Numbered from the stretch's first letter, positions 9,809-18,205 are shown. The stretch: DNA of 60,024 nt from CAYUNW01 sp964446235 (GCA_964446235.1 CAYUNW010000006.1:1-60024); one strand, 5' to 3'. Notes: generated by a model from the sequence alone, not told the origin. A program made the numbers and translations.

Positions 9809-9881
9809 TGGACCTGGGCGGACTCGAACCGCCTACCTCTTCATTGCAAATGAAGTGTTCAACCAGCTAAACTTCAGGCCC
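9809..9881 (-). tRNA. tRNA-Ala (anticodon TGC)
   Basis: A 73-nt cloverleaf. The acceptor stem GGGCCTG pairs with CAGGTCC; the anticodon stem CTTCA/TGAAG encloses TTTGCAA with anticodon TGC; the T arm contains GGTTCGAGTCC. The 3' CCA is not encoded (the discriminator A is followed by CA). It lies in the leader of the 23S-5S transcript, a common place for tRNA-Ala, though normally behind a 16S gene. Confidence 0.95.
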
Positions 9882-10087
9882 GAACATGCGATAAACAAAC
9901 GGCTCGATCTCCAGTATTTTGTCCAAAAATATTTAATTTTTTGGAGGAAGCCAGATTGAAGAGAATTTACGTTGATTTGGTAAAAGATTTATTTAAGGCT
10001 TTTATCATTATCTAGTATTTCTTCTTCTTATTTAGGCTTCCTGCCTATTTTTTATTGCCATTAACATAATTTTTTTGGCAAAAATAT
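9882..10087 (-). other. rRNA transcript leader, no 16S gene
   Basis: About 200 nt separate the promoter at 10088-10115 from tRNA-Ala. The sequence is AT-rich. It contains a short hairpin (AGGCAGGAAGCCT) and an AT-rich stretch around TCCAAAAAATTAAATATTTTTGGA that can fold back on itself. No part resembles 16S rRNA or a protein-coding gene. Confidence 0.6.
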
Positions 10088-10115
10088 ATTCTAGCAGGAT
10101 TTTTGATAAAGTCAA
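10088..10115 (-). promoter_or_regulatory. Promoter of the tRNA-Ala-23S-5S unit
   Basis: Minus strand TTGACT (10115-10110), a 16-nt spacer and TAGAAT (10093-10088). It sits in the gap between gdhA and tRNA-Ala, pointing into the rRNA unit. Its presence indicates that this partial rRNA operon starts here rather than being the end of a longer 16S-containing transcript. Confidence 0.75.
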
Positions 10116-10139
10116 CAGTTTAATGTGTCTTTTTTAATA

Positions 10140-11459
10140 TTATTTACTCTTACCTAAAATTCTTTTGATTGCCAAGACAAATGCTGCTTCACGATATGAT
10201 ACTTTTAGCTCTTTTGCCTGCTTGAAAACTGCATCAAAAGCCGATTCCATCTTTTTTTCAAGCTTATCGTTGACTACTTTTTCTATCCATTTCTCGTTTT
10301 TAAGATTCTGCTCCCACTCAAAACAGGAAACCGTTACACCTCCGGAATTTGCCAGAACATCCGGCACTACTATCACACCTTTTTTGAACATGATCTCGTC
10401 TGCTTCCGGAGTAGTCGGACCGTTTGCTAGTTCAAGTACTACTTTGGCTTTTATCTTGGAGGCGTTTTCTTTGGTGATCTGATTTTCCAAAGCAGCCGGC
10501 ACTATTATATCTACAGGCAATTCCAGAAGATCACTGTTTGAGATATTTTTTCCCGACCTCATATCGCAGACTCCCCCTATACAATAACATTGACTTAGTT
10601 TACCCCTTTCTTTTTTGCATTTAAGGACTAACTCCGGATTGAAACTGTCTTTTGTCAAATCTTTCACAACAATTCCGCCTTTGGAATCGGATAATGCTAC
10701 TATCCTGATACCTGACTCGGATAGGAATTTGGCTGCATAAAAACCGACATTACCGAATCCCTGTACTGCTGCGGTAAGCTGATTGCCGTACCTGCTTTGA
10801 GGTTTAAGTCTTTTTAACAATGCTGATAAAACAAAAAAACCGCCCCTGCCTGTTGCTTCCGTCCTACCCAAACTGCCGCCGAAATCTACCGGTTTACCTG
10901 TGAAAGTCCCCATCAATCTGCTTTTTTCTTTTATTGTCAGTTTTGACTTTTGACTTTTAACTTTTGACTTAATCTTAATGTATTCATCTACCATCCATTT
11001 CATAATCTGAGGATTGGTATTGACATCCGGCGCTGGCACATCAATATCAGGACCGATATCAGCAGCAATCGCCCGTACATATGCCCGACTCAAATTTTCC
11101 AGTTCTTTTTCCGATAATTTCTTGGGATCTACTTCCACTCCTCCTTTTCCCCCACCCATAGGTATATCGGCAACCGCACACTTGATAGCCATCCAAAATG
11201 CCAGGGCTTTCACTTCATCCATATCTACCTGAGGATGAAAACGGATACCGCCTTTATATGGACCCAAAGCACTATTATGCTGCACCCTGAATCCATGGAA
11301 AATGCTTTTACGGCCATCATCCATAATTACCGGAAAGTTAACAGATATTACTTTTTCGGAATGACGAAGTCTTTCGGTTTCATATGGGGAAAGCTTGAGA
11401 TGTTTGAGAGCTTTCTCAAGTTGTTTCAATGCATTATCAAATGGATTCTGACTGGTCAT
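10140..11459 (-). CDS. gdhA: Glutamate dehydrogenase (Glu/Leu/Phe/Val family)
   Basis: 439 aa, normal for hexameric GDH. It catalyses reversible oxidative deamination of glutamate to 2-oxoglutarate and ammonia. The glutamate-binding segment GGIRFHPQVD (70-79) and the catalytic-lysine motif PMGGGKGG (100-107) are intact, and the C-terminal half carries the Rossmann motif GFGNVGFYAAK. An unusual basic insert (KSKVKSQKSKLT, near residue 167) sits in the N-terminal domain and is encoded by tandem TTTTGACTTTTGACTT-like DNA. SD AAGGAGGAT precedes the ATG. Cofactor preference (NAD or NADP) cannot be told. It is the main nitrogen-metabolism enzyme visible in the window. Confidence 0.92.
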   Translation of the reverse strand: MTSQNPFDNALKQLEKALKHLKLSPYETERLRHSEKVISVNFPVIMDDGRKSIFHGFRVQHNSALGPYKGGIRFHPQVDMDEVKALAFWMAIKCAVADIPMGGGKGGVEVDPKKLSEKELENLSRAYVRAIAADIGPDIDVPAPDVNTNPQIMKWMVDEYIKIKSKVKSQKSKLTIKEKSRLMGTFTGKPVDFGGSLGRTEATGRGGFFVLSALLKRLKPQSRYGNQLTAAVQGFGNVGFYAAKFLSESGIRIVALSDSKGGIVVKDLTKDSFNPELVLKCKKERGKLSQCYCIGGVCDMRSGKNISNSDLLELPVDIIVPAALENQITKENASKIKAKVVLELANGPTTPEADEIMFKKGVIVVPDVLANSGGVTVSCFEWEQNLKNEKWIEKVVNDKLEKKMESAFDAVFKQAKELKVSYREAAFVLAIKRILGKSK

Positions 11460-11544
11460 AAAGCAATCCTCCTTATTTGGTATGAAAATGTATGATAATA
11501 AACTTTAGTTTACTTCACTAGTATCTTTTTGTCCATAGATTAAT

Positions 11545-12057
11545 TCATATCCAGCCCAGTTTTTGGAGGGATTGCCTACCGGCTTTGCTGAGCTTGATCA
11601 CACCTGTTTTTTCTACCTTTTCAAGCTCCTTTTTTGAAAAAAACCTGCCATCAATAATTTCATCTTTATGCAAACTAAAAGGACCATTATGACAAGCAGT
11701 GAAAAGTGTAACTATCTCCGTTTCATACTCTACCTTATATATATATGTAGCTACTTTTTTTATCTCTGCTTCAACTCCCAATTCTTCATGTAGTTCTTTT
11801 CTGGCTGCTTCTTCATATGTCTCACCACTACCTACATGACCGGAACAAGAAAGTGTCCAAAAACCGCCATCTGTATCTTTGGAAAAGCTTCTTCTTTGCA
11901 AAAATATTTCGGTCCTATCATTTACTACACCCACGCCAATACTGCGATGAATTAGCTTATTATTCCCATGCACTTCTCCCCTTTTTGCTGTTCCTACTAC
12001 TTCATTTTTCTCGTTCACTATATCAAACAATTCATCCTGATTATCTGTAGTTTTCAT
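11545..12057 (-). CDS. Nudix hydrolase of the IDI/YfcD type
   Basis: 170 aa. The fold begins ELFDIVNEKNEVVG and contains HRSIGVGVV and a Nudix box GHVGSGETYEEAARKELHEE with lysine at the usual arginine position. The closest recognisable families are type-1 isopentenyl-diphosphate isomerase and its YfcD-like relatives. The IDI metal site (two histidines and glutamates) is only partly evident, so isomerase activity is uncertain. The ATG lies 3 nt after the stop of the EamA transporter gene upstream, so the two are probably co-transcribed. A Nudix role on a phosphorylated metabolite is the safe statement. Confidence 0.7.
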   Translation of the reverse strand: MKTTDNQDELFDIVNEKNEVVGTAKRGEVHGNNKLIHRSIGVGVVNDRTEIFLQRRSFSKDTDGGFWTLSCSGHVGSGETYEEAARKELHEELGVEAEIKKVATYIYKVEYETEIVTLFTACHNGPFSLHKDEIIDGRFFSKKELEKVEKTGVIKLSKAGRQSLQKLGWI

Positions 12058-12059
12058 AT

Positions 12060-12926
12060 TTAACCAACTGCAAGCATGATTATACCTATAAGTCCGACTG
12101 TCATGCCGACCAGTTTCTTACCGCTAAATACTTTTACTTCTTTGAAAAAGATAACTCCTGATATCATTGTCAACAAAACCAAAGACACTTGTTGTATCGG
12201 ATAAAATTTGGCGGCAGGGGCAAGTTTAAGCCCTTCAAAAAAAGCCAACACCGCAATAACGCTAAACAAGGAATTTATACCAATTGTCGGTAAAATTTCT
12301 TTTTTTACCCTGATTTTTTTACCCTTATATAAGGCCAAGACAAGAAATAACGGTATCATCAAAGTAGTCTGGTTTAGGAGAACATCAAGAGAAGAAAATT
12401 TTTTCAAAAAAAACAAGCTGAAAAACGATCCTACACCGAAAAAAAGTATGGTGAAAAATATACCTACAAACCAACGGCTCTCCATCTTTTCTTCCGATTT
12501 TCTGCCTGTATGAAGTAAATACCAAAGTCCGATAAAAGCCAAAGATATTCCGCTTATCACTCTGATACCTTCAGTTGTACGGATATCAAAAAATCTACCT
12601 TCACCCAAAAATATTCCGGTTAAAATTACAGTTACCAATATCGAATATGAAGAAAACAATATAGATTGAGAAAGCGAAAATTTAAGCGCTGAATAATAAG
12701 CCAAGTATCCGAAAACAAAAAATCCACCTCCGAGCGCAAGCCAGAAATCGAATTTCGGTAGTGATTTATAGATGAAAAATTGAGCAATATATAAAAGAAT
12801 TCCGTTTGACAACGTCACAAAAAATAGCGAAACAAAAGGACTAGTTTTATCCGCCAATTTTTTGTTCAGGTTTTCTCTGATAACCGCTGCAAACAGATTA
12901 ATAAAAAGATAATGATACCAATACAT
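12060..12926 (-). CDS. EamA/DMT-family transporter
   Basis: About 288 aa from the start I prefer, ATG at 12926 (MYWYHYLFINLF). Ten hydrophobic segments in two halves, as in drug/metabolite exporters of the EamA family; the C-terminal half has FYPIQQVSLVLLTMISGVIF, a typical segment. A longer frame reaches 13004, but the added residues (KYQISNIKYQISK) are encoded by a TTTGATA tandem repeat and overlap the divergent pckA promoter, so I exclude them. The substrate is unknown. The next gene downstream begins 3 nt later. Confidence 0.75.
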   Translation of the reverse strand: MYWYHYLFINLFAAVIRENLNKKLADKTSPFVSLFFVTLSNGILLYIAQFFIYKSLPKFDFWLALGGGFFVFGYLAYYSALKFSLSQSILFSSYSILVTVILTGIFLGEGRFFDIRTTEGIRVISGISLAFIGLWYLLHTGRKSEEKMESRWFVGIFFTILFFGVGSFFSLFFLKKFSSLDVLLNQTTLMIPLFLVLALYKGKKIRVKKEILPTIGINSLFSVIAVLAFFEGLKLAPAAKFYPIQQVSLVLLTMISGVIFFKEVKVFSGKKLVGMTVGLIGIIMLAVG

Positions 12927-12930
12927 ACTT

Positions 12931-12965
12931 TTTGATATTTGATATTTGATATTTGATATTTGATA
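12931..12965. repeat. Five tandem TTTGATA heptamers
   Basis: Five perfect 7-nt copies of TTTGATA, followed by the degenerate TTTAATC. The array separates the divergent EamA and pckA genes. Its fourth copy supplies the candidate -35 (TTGATA, 12953-12958) of the pckA promoter, so copy number would alter promoter spacing or the upstream context. Confidence 0.85.
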
Positions 12966-12982
12966 TTTAATCTTACTATAAT
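12953..12982 (+). promoter_or_regulatory. Promoter of pckA, probably leaderless
   Basis: TTGATA (12953-12958), 18-nt spacer, TATAAT (12977-12982). The GTG start codon at 12990 lies 7 nt after the -10, about where transcription should begin, leaving no room for a Shine-Dalgarno sequence. Confidence 0.55.
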
Positions 12983-12989
12983 ATCCCTT

Positions 12990-14867
12990 GTGGCAAAACA
13001 TCATTTACTTTCTTCTGCCAAAAATGCCCAAATACTGAAAGAACTGGGTAATCCCTATGTTTCCAAAATACTTACCAAATATATCTCCCTTTGCAAGCCA
13101 GCTAAAGTTACACTTCTGAAAGGCACCAAGGACGACCAGGAATTTATCCGTTGGAAAGCATTACAGGATAAAGAGGAAAAAAACCTGCAAATGTCCGGTC
13201 ATACTGTCCATTACGACTCAATCTTTGACCAAGGTAGGGATAAAGAAAATACCAAAATTCTACTCCCAAAGGGTAAATATATCGGCAAACACTTAAACTC
13301 TGGAGAGCGGGATAGTCACCTTAAAGAAGTCTTATCGCTTCTCAAAGACTCAATGACAGACAAAGAGCTTTATGTGCTGTTTTTTTGTTTGGGTCCGCAA
13401 AACTCCCGCTTTTCCATCCCGGCTTTACAACTTACCGACTCGTCTTATGTTGCCCATACGGAAATGATACTTTACCGTCAGGGATTTAACGAATTTAAGA
13501 AACTGAAAGGTTCCAATAAATTTTTCCACTTTATCCATTCATCCGGAGAACTGGAGAATGGTACAAGTAAAAACCATGATAAAAGAAGAATTTATATCGA
13601 TTTAATCCAAAACAGAGTATTTAGCGTCAACTGCCAATATGCCGGAAACACAGCCGGACTGAAAAAACTTTCCCTAAGGCTTGCTATCCAAAAGGCTTTT
13701 AAAGAAGGATGGTTATGTGAGCATATGCTGCTTTTGGGTGTTCCTCCAAAAAAAGTCAAAAATCAAAAGTCAAAAGTCAACACTGTTTATTTCGCCGGGG
13801 CTTTCCCGTCTGCCTGCGGTAAAACATCTACTGCAATGATCCCCGGTCAATCCATACTTGGAGACGATATCGCATATTTACGTACCGGAAAAGACGGTCA
13901 TGCGTATGGTGTAAATGTCGAACAAGGAATATTTGGTATCATTGCCGATATCAACCCCAAAGATGACCCACTTATATATAAAATGCTGAATACTCCAAGG
14001 GAAGTGATATTTTCAAATATTTTGGTCAAAGACGGAATTCCTTATTGGTTGGGTATGGGTAGAAGTCTGCCCAAAGACGGAGTCAACTTCGCCGGAAACT
14101 GGCATGAAGGCATCACTGATAGGGATGGTAATGAAATACTTCCGGCGCACAAAAACGCCCGCTATACCTTGCGCATGGAAGAGCTTCCCAATTGTGATCC
14201 AAATCTTCATGATAAAAACGGTGTTCCGGTAGACGGACTCATCTATGGTGGTCGTGATACGGACGCTTCTCCACCGGTTGTCGAAGCTTTTGATTTCCCA
14301 CATGGAGTTTTTATGGGTGCCTCCCTTGAATCGGAAACGACTGCAGCTACGCTTGGTCAGGTAGGAGTAAGAAAACATAACCCCATGAGCAATTTGGATT
14401 TTCTGGTAGTACCGCTTGGTAAATACATACAAATGCATCTGAAATTCGGCGGCAAACTCAAACACCCTCCGCACACATTCACTGTCAATTATTTCCTCAA
14501 AGAAAACGGCCAATTTTTAAGTGAAAAAACGGATAAAAAGGTTTGGTTACTGTGGATGGCCGGTAGAATCCGCGGAGAATACAAAGCCATTAAAACCCCT
14601 ATCGGTTACATTCCAATATATGAAGACCTGAAAGTATTATTTAAAAAAGAATTCAAAAAAGATTACTCAAAATCTGACTACATCAAGCAATTTGAGATAC
14701 GTACCACTCACCTTTTAGAAAAACTCAATAGGATTGAAGCAATCTATCACTTTGAAGAAAAAGTGCCCGAGGAGTTATTCCGCCAAATCCGTATCCAAAG
14801 GATACGGCTCGTCAAAGCCAAAAACCATCACAAAAAAGATATCATCTCCCCGTTTGAATTTATATAA
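12990..14867 (+). CDS. pckG: Phosphoenolpyruvate carboxykinase (GTP type)
   Basis: About 625 aa from GTG at 12990. The P-loop FPSACGKTSTAM (residues 271-282) matches the GTP-PEPCK kinase-1 motif, followed by GDDIAYLR and NVEQGIFGI; upstream, NCQYAGNTAGLKKLSLR belongs to the substrate site. It interconverts oxaloacetate and PEP with GTP/GDP. The C-terminal region is divergent: the usual NWFRKD segment is replaced by a WLLWMAGRIRGEYKA region, as in some archaeal-like forms. A frame from 12960 adds residues encoded by the TTTGATA repeat and the promoter, so I prefer GTG 12990. An insert KKVKNQKSKVNT lies just before the P-loop strand and is coded by AAAAGTC-type repeats. Confidence 0.9.
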   Translation: MAKHHLLSSAKNAQILKELGNPYVSKILTKYISLCKPAKVTLLKGTKDDQEFIRWKALQDKEEKNLQMSGHTVHYDSIFDQGRDKENTKILLPKGKYIGKHLNSGERDSHLKEVLSLLKDSMTDKELYVLFFCLGPQNSRFSIPALQLTDSSYVAHTEMILYRQGFNEFKKLKGSNKFFHFIHSSGELENGTSKNHDKRRIYIDLIQNRVFSVNCQYAGNTAGLKKLSLRLAIQKAFKEGWLCEHMLLLGVPPKKVKNQKSKVNTVYFAGAFPSACGKTSTAMIPGQSILGDDIAYLRTGKDGHAYGVNVEQGIFGIIADINPKDDPLIYKMLNTPREVIFSNILVKDGIPYWLGMGRSLPKDGVNFAGNWHEGITDRDGNEILPAHKNARYTLRMEELPNCDPNLHDKNGVPVDGLIYGGRDTDASPPVVEAFDFPHGVFMGASLESETTAATLGQVGVRKHNPMSNLDFLVVPLGKYIQMHLKFGGKLKHPPHTFTVNYFLKENGQFLSEKTDKKVWLLWMAGRIRGEYKAIKTPIGYIPIYEDLKVLFKKEFKKDYSKSDYIKQFEIRTTHLLEKLNRIEAIYHFEEKVPEELFRQIRIQRIRLVKAKNHHKKDIISPFEFI

Positions 14868-14878
14868 AATTCCCACCA

Positions 14879-14934
14879 AAAATCCCTTCTCTTTCCCGCT
14901 ATTGGAAAATTGAAGGGATTTTATATTTTCTTTG
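14879..14934 (+). terminator. Rho-independent terminator of pckG
   Basis: The stem AAAATCCCTTC (14879-14889) pairs with GAAGGGATTTT (14912-14922), a 22-nt loop, followed by the T-rich run ATATTTTCTTT. It begins 12 nt after the pckG stop. Confidence 0.75.
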
Positions 14935-14943
14935 ACATTTTCA

Positions 14944-15002
14944 ATGCGTGTGACTGACTTCAAAAATCAAATTACTTTGATTTCTGAAAAAACCACACGC
15001 AT
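14944..15002. repeat. Inverted repeat between pckG and a small membrane gene
   Basis: A perfect 9-bp outer arm ATGCGTGTG (14944-14952) with CACACGCAT (14994-15002), plus inner complementarity TCAAAAATCAAA with TTTGATTTCTGA. There is no T-tract on either strand, so it is not an obvious terminator. It lies 3' of both converging transcripts. Confidence 0.55.
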
Positions 15003-15103
15003 CCTGACCCATATTGGGGAAAACTAACCCACCTATTTCAGGTGAGACAGAATTTCTAAACAGAATGCGAGGGGATAATAATATTCGATTGTGTTGGAGG
15101 GTT

Positions 15104-15292
15104 TTACTCTTCCTGGGATGGTGGCAAGTTTACCTTAACAGGCCAATTGAGACCTACGATAGGATAGCCACCAAAGATGAGCAGAAATCCGTAGATTCTG
15201 CCTGTGACCATCATGATGATACCACTGATAATCATGATCATCCCCAGAATGAATAAAAACTTCTCCTGTCCTGTTAGTTTAACTCTTCTCAA
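15104..15292 (-). CDS. Small two-helix membrane protein, unknown function
   Basis: 62 aa, TTG start at 15292 with a strong SD (GAGGAGG, 4-5 nt spacing). There are two hydrophobic stretches, FLFILGMIMIISGIIMMV and GFLLIFGGYPIVGL, separated by a short basic turn (TGRIY). The cytoplasmic N-terminus is basic (RRVKLTGQEK). I do not recognise the family. A second 62-aa protein of similar plan lies 120 nt upstream in the same orientation, and the two may be co-expressed. Confidence 0.55.
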   Translation of the reverse strand: MRRVKLTGQEKFLFILGMIMIISGIIMMVTGRIYGFLLIFGGYPIVGLNWPVKVNLPPSQEE

Positions 15293-15413
15293 TTTTCCTC
15301 CTCTATCAATCTAATTCTCCCTGATGCACTACGGGAGTTATATTAAGGTTAAAAAGGCCTCCTTCAACCAAGTTAAACTTGGATGTGCACCGAAGTTTTA
15401 TTGGCTTATTACT

Positions 15414-15602
15414 CTACCGTCGGACGGGTGTCCGAAACACTACGATTCCTGCAATAACTAATCCCAATCCTCCGAGACTTAAACCGATTGTCGGCAAAGA
15501 AAACCAGGCGAACAAACCGAGCACCCCAACGACTAGTATTACTAGTCCAAACACCAAGATTATACCCCCTGGAATATACTGAGTCCGTACTTTTTCGTTC
15601 AT
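15414..15602 (-). CDS. Small two-helix membrane protein, unknown function
   Basis: 62 aa, ATG at 15602 with SD AAGGAGAGA at 7-8 nt spacing. There are two hydrophobic glycine-rich segments, GGIILVFGLVILVVGVLGLF and IGLSLGGLGLVIAGIVVF, and a basic C-terminus (RTPVRR). It resembles generic DUF-type small inner-membrane proteins. The same size and layout as the next gene downstream suggests a paired or duplicated function. A long inverted repeat lies in its 5' region (15635-15690). Confidence 0.55.
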   Translation of the reverse strand: MNEKVRTQYIPGGIILVFGLVILVVGVLGLFAWFSLPTIGLSLGGLGLVIAGIVVFRTPVRR

Positions 15603-15634
15603 TCCAATTCTCTCCTTTTTACATAGTTATCGTT

Positions 15635-15690
15635 GATAGTAAACCACCAAGAGAAAGAAATCTGCTTCTATCTCTAGCTGGTTTACTATC
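15635..15690 (-). promoter_or_regulatory. Inverted repeat upstream of the small membrane genes
   Basis: A perfect 12-bp inverted repeat, GATAGTAAACCA (15635-15646) and TGGTTTACTATC (15679-15690), with an inner AGAGA/TCTCT pairing. It lies 33 nt upstream of the start codon at 15602. It could be a 5'-UTR hairpin or a protein-binding palindrome; nothing decides which. The rest of the 15603-15874 gap holds no gene I can support. Confidence 0.5.
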
Positions 15691-15874
15691 TGTTTCCCAA
15701 AATGAATCAGTTATGTCAAAGTGCAAAGACAGTTCAAGATAAGAAGAGCGATATTCTTCTTTCTTGAAACAGTCTCAGATTGTACCAACGATGGTAATAT
15801 TTAGCAAATCAAATCTACAAATTTGAATAATTATTCAATTACCTTTTTTGTTATACTGTTTTTAATATATATTT

Positions 15875-17611
15875 ATGCCCAAGCTGCCCAATTTACCTAA
15901 AAAGGGCTTTACCTTAGTAGAAATCCTTATCGTCATCGGTATCATCTCCATACTGATCACTCTTACCGTCCTTGCTATCAACCTTCCACGGCAATTTATG
16001 CAGGCTCATGATTTGACCAGAAAAACCGATTTGGACCAGCTGAAAAAAGCATTAACAGCACACTTTAAATCCATGAAATACATCCCTACTCAATCTGAAC
16101 TTGCGGATATCAACTGTAATGATCCTTCATCAATACCTTCAGATCTTAAAGAATATCTTAATTTTCTACCCTGTGACCCAAAGACCAAACAAAAATATTT
16201 TTATGAATCTCTAGATTCCGCTTGCCAGCCTTGTGATGGTCAAGATAGAAAATGCACCGATTTCCGATTGCTTACCAAAATCGAAAATGACATTGATGGA
16301 TCTATCAAAAATATCGGTTGTGACACTTCTACGGGATGTGCACAAATTTATGATTCAGAAGGTGATGCATATAACTATGGTGTAAGCTTAAACTGTCCGG
16401 TAGATAGCTTCACCCCTGCTTGGGAAACGGCGGATTTATTGTCAAAATCCCGGCAAATTCCATCTCAGGAAGTTTTGGAAGTATATATCACTTACGATAT
16501 ATCAGCTCAAAATATTCTTACAATCGATTCCACATCCGTTTTAAACAGTTTCCAGTCAAATCCCAATATTCTTGTAGCCGACTATACCCTATCTCTTCAT
16601 GATCAAAACGGATTGATTTTATCCTCAATTCAGTTTGGCATACCAAACCAAGCTATGGATGCTCCGCCTAAGGGAGATGAAGAATATCTGCCACAGACTC
16701 TATTCACAGTTGATAAAGTGACTTTTAACAAAACCTTAAATTGGCATGAATCGGCAAAAAGCGTCAGAATTACCGATAAAAATAATGTGGTCATAAGCCA
16801 GTTTGACACCTCAAATGTGGTGAAAAAAGAAAACAAACCCAAATTCTTTTCGGTAAAAGGTTCCAAACTTGTCCCAAGAAAGAAAAAAACAGTTGTCAAT
16901 CCTTTTTCAAATCAGGTTTTTGCCCAAAATCCTAAAGACGGATTTCTGGATATTGTCTTTATCGGGGACGATTATAGCCAGGCAGATCTGGGCAAATTCC
17001 ATTTGGATGTCAACCGGTTTATAAATCATCTTATCACTTATCAACCTTTTACCAGCAGGCTGGAAAATATCTACTTCCATTACATCGATAACACTCAAGA
17101 CCTAGGTTGCCCGGGATATATTTGCAACAATGCGTTTGTGACAAACTTGGTAAATACAAGCGGAGTCCCCTGGGACAATATTTATATTATACATAACACT
17201 GCCTCTTATTACGGCAAAGCCATAGAAAATATCGCCGTTGGATATAATGCAGATTTAGGTGCGGAAGTTTTTGTCCACGAACTAGGCCATTCTTTAGGTT
17301 TATTGGCAGATGAATACCTGGCCGGAAACAATCATTGGATAGAACTTCTCAATAGAAACTGCTACAACGGTACGCCGCCAAATCCCAACTGGTCAGGGGT
17401 TGTAGCAAATGATAGTTATTTTGCGGGATGCAACTACTCTTCCTGGTACCGTTCAAGTGAGAAAAGCATCATGAAAATGCTAAGTGCTAAATATTTCAAT
17501 CCAATATCACAAATTTATATTAACGATATGATCAACCAATTTGCCGGAACATATATTTTAATTACCCCATCAACGCAATCCATAAACACAGACTGTCCAG
17601 CTTACAGATAA
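15875..17611 (+). CDS. Type IV pilin-like protein fused to an M64 zinc metallopeptidase domain
   Basis: 578 aa. Residues 11-33 are a canonical class III prepilin segment, GFTLVEILIVIGIISILI, with cleavage expected after G11 by a PilD-type peptidase. Residues roughly 35-150 look like a pseudopilin head with several Cys pairs. The C-terminal part (about 355-545) resembles peptidase family M64: DIVFIGDDYSQADLGKF starts it, and HELGHSLGLLADEY (468-481) provides the HExxH zinc site and the downstream acidic residue. Such a fusion would put a protease on a pilus or anchored in the membrane facing outward. It stands alone without pilus assembly genes nearby. Boundaries are estimates. Confidence 0.75.
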   Translation: MPKLPNLPKKGFTLVEILIVIGIISILITLTVLAINLPRQFMQAHDLTRKTDLDQLKKALTAHFKSMKYIPTQSELADINCNDPSSIPSDLKEYLNFLPCDPKTKQKYFYESLDSACQPCDGQDRKCTDFRLLTKIENDIDGSIKNIGCDTSTGCAQIYDSEGDAYNYGVSLNCPVDSFTPAWETADLLSKSRQIPSQEVLEVYITYDISAQNILTIDSTSVLNSFQSNPNILVADYTLSLHDQNGLILSSIQFGIPNQAMDAPPKGDEEYLPQTLFTVDKVTFNKTLNWHESAKSVRITDKNNVVISQFDTSNVVKKENKPKFFSVKGSKLVPRKKKTVVNPFSNQVFAQNPKDGFLDIVFIGDDYSQADLGKFHLDVNRFINHLITYQPFTSRLENIYFHYIDNTQDLGCPGYICNNAFVTNLVNTSGVPWDNIYIIHNTASYYGKAIENIAVGYNADLGAEVFVHELGHSLGLLADEYLAGNNHWIELLNRNCYNGTPPNPNWSGVVANDSYFAGCNYSSWYRSSEKSIMKMLSAKYFNPISQIYINDMINQFAGTYILITPSTQSINTDCPAYR

Positions 17612-17696
17612 TCCAATAGGTATTTTGGGTCAACGATCTTATCAAAATCCTCCAATTCAGGACACCTCTAAACAAATCTACTCCGTTTATAAATGG

Positions 17697-17705
17697 TGTT
17701 ATAAT
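17697..17705 (+). promoter_or_regulatory. Extended -10 promoter of ruvC (leaderless)
   Basis: TGTTATAAT, an extended -10 element with no good -35. Only 8 nt (CCTTTCAA) separate it from the ruvC ATG at 17714, so transcription should begin at or within a couple of nucleotides of the start codon. Confidence 0.55.
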
Positions 17706-17713
17706 CCTTTCAA

Positions 17714-18202
17714 ATGATTGTCATAGGTATCGACCCTGGTATAGCAACTACCGGCTGTGCCGTAATTGAAGACAAAAGCGGTGTGTTTAAACTACTCTTC
17801 TCCACCGCTATCATCACCCCGGTAAAATCGGAAAACGGTGAAAGATTGTCGATGATTTATGAAAAATTATCAGATATTTTATCCAAATACAAACCTCAAT
17901 ATGCAGGTTTGGAAACTCTGTTTTTTTCCAGAAATGTTACAACCGCTTTCACTGTCGGTCAGGCAAGAGGTGTAGTGTTGCTTTCGCTGTCCCAAAAAAA
18001 AATACCGACTTTCGAATACGCCCCGGTAAAAGTAAAATCTGCAATTTGCGGATACGGGCAGGCAGAAAAGGGACAAGTATCAAGAATGGTCAAACACTTG
18101 CTTCATCTTCCCAAAACCTTGACTCCGGATGACGTATCAGATGCGGCAGCTATTGCATTGACGCATTGTTTTTCGTATAAGATAAATAAGTTTTTAAAAT
18201 AA
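17714..18202 (+). CDS. ruvC: Holliday junction resolvase RuvC
   Basis: 162 aa, typical length. It starts MIVIGIDPGIATTGCAV with catalytic D7; YAGLETLFFSRN supplies the second acidic residue, and the C-terminal LTPDDVSDAAAIALTH holds the remaining active-site aspartates. It is a dimeric endonuclease that cuts Holliday junctions after RuvAB branch migration. It is the first gene of a tight ruvC-ruvA-ruvB run (gaps of 3 and 1 nt). It is preceded by an extended -10 box and no SD, so the mRNA is probably leaderless. Confidence 0.95.
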   Translation: MIVIGIDPGIATTGCAVIEDKSGVFKLLFSTAIITPVKSENGERLSMIYEKLSDILSKYKPQYAGLETLFFSRNVTTAFTVGQARGVVLLSLSQKKIPTFEYAPVKVKSAICGYGQAEKGQVSRMVKHLLHLPKTLTPDDVSDAAAIALTHCFSYKINKFLK

Positions 18203-18205
18203 CCT

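Noticed and set aside
12931..12965. CRISPR-like array
   Set aside because: The units are 7 nt and directly abutting without spacers, so it is a simple tandem repeat. No cas genes are present in the window.
12927..13004. Longer start for the EamA transporter
   Set aside because: The extra residues (KYQISNIKYQISK) are translated TTTGATA repeats and lie across the divergent pckG promoter.
14013..14513. 166-codon minus-strand frame inside pckG, and similar antisense frames inside ruvA, ruvB and copA
   Set aside because: They are antisense shadows of strongly conserved genes, with no SD and no recognisable protein.
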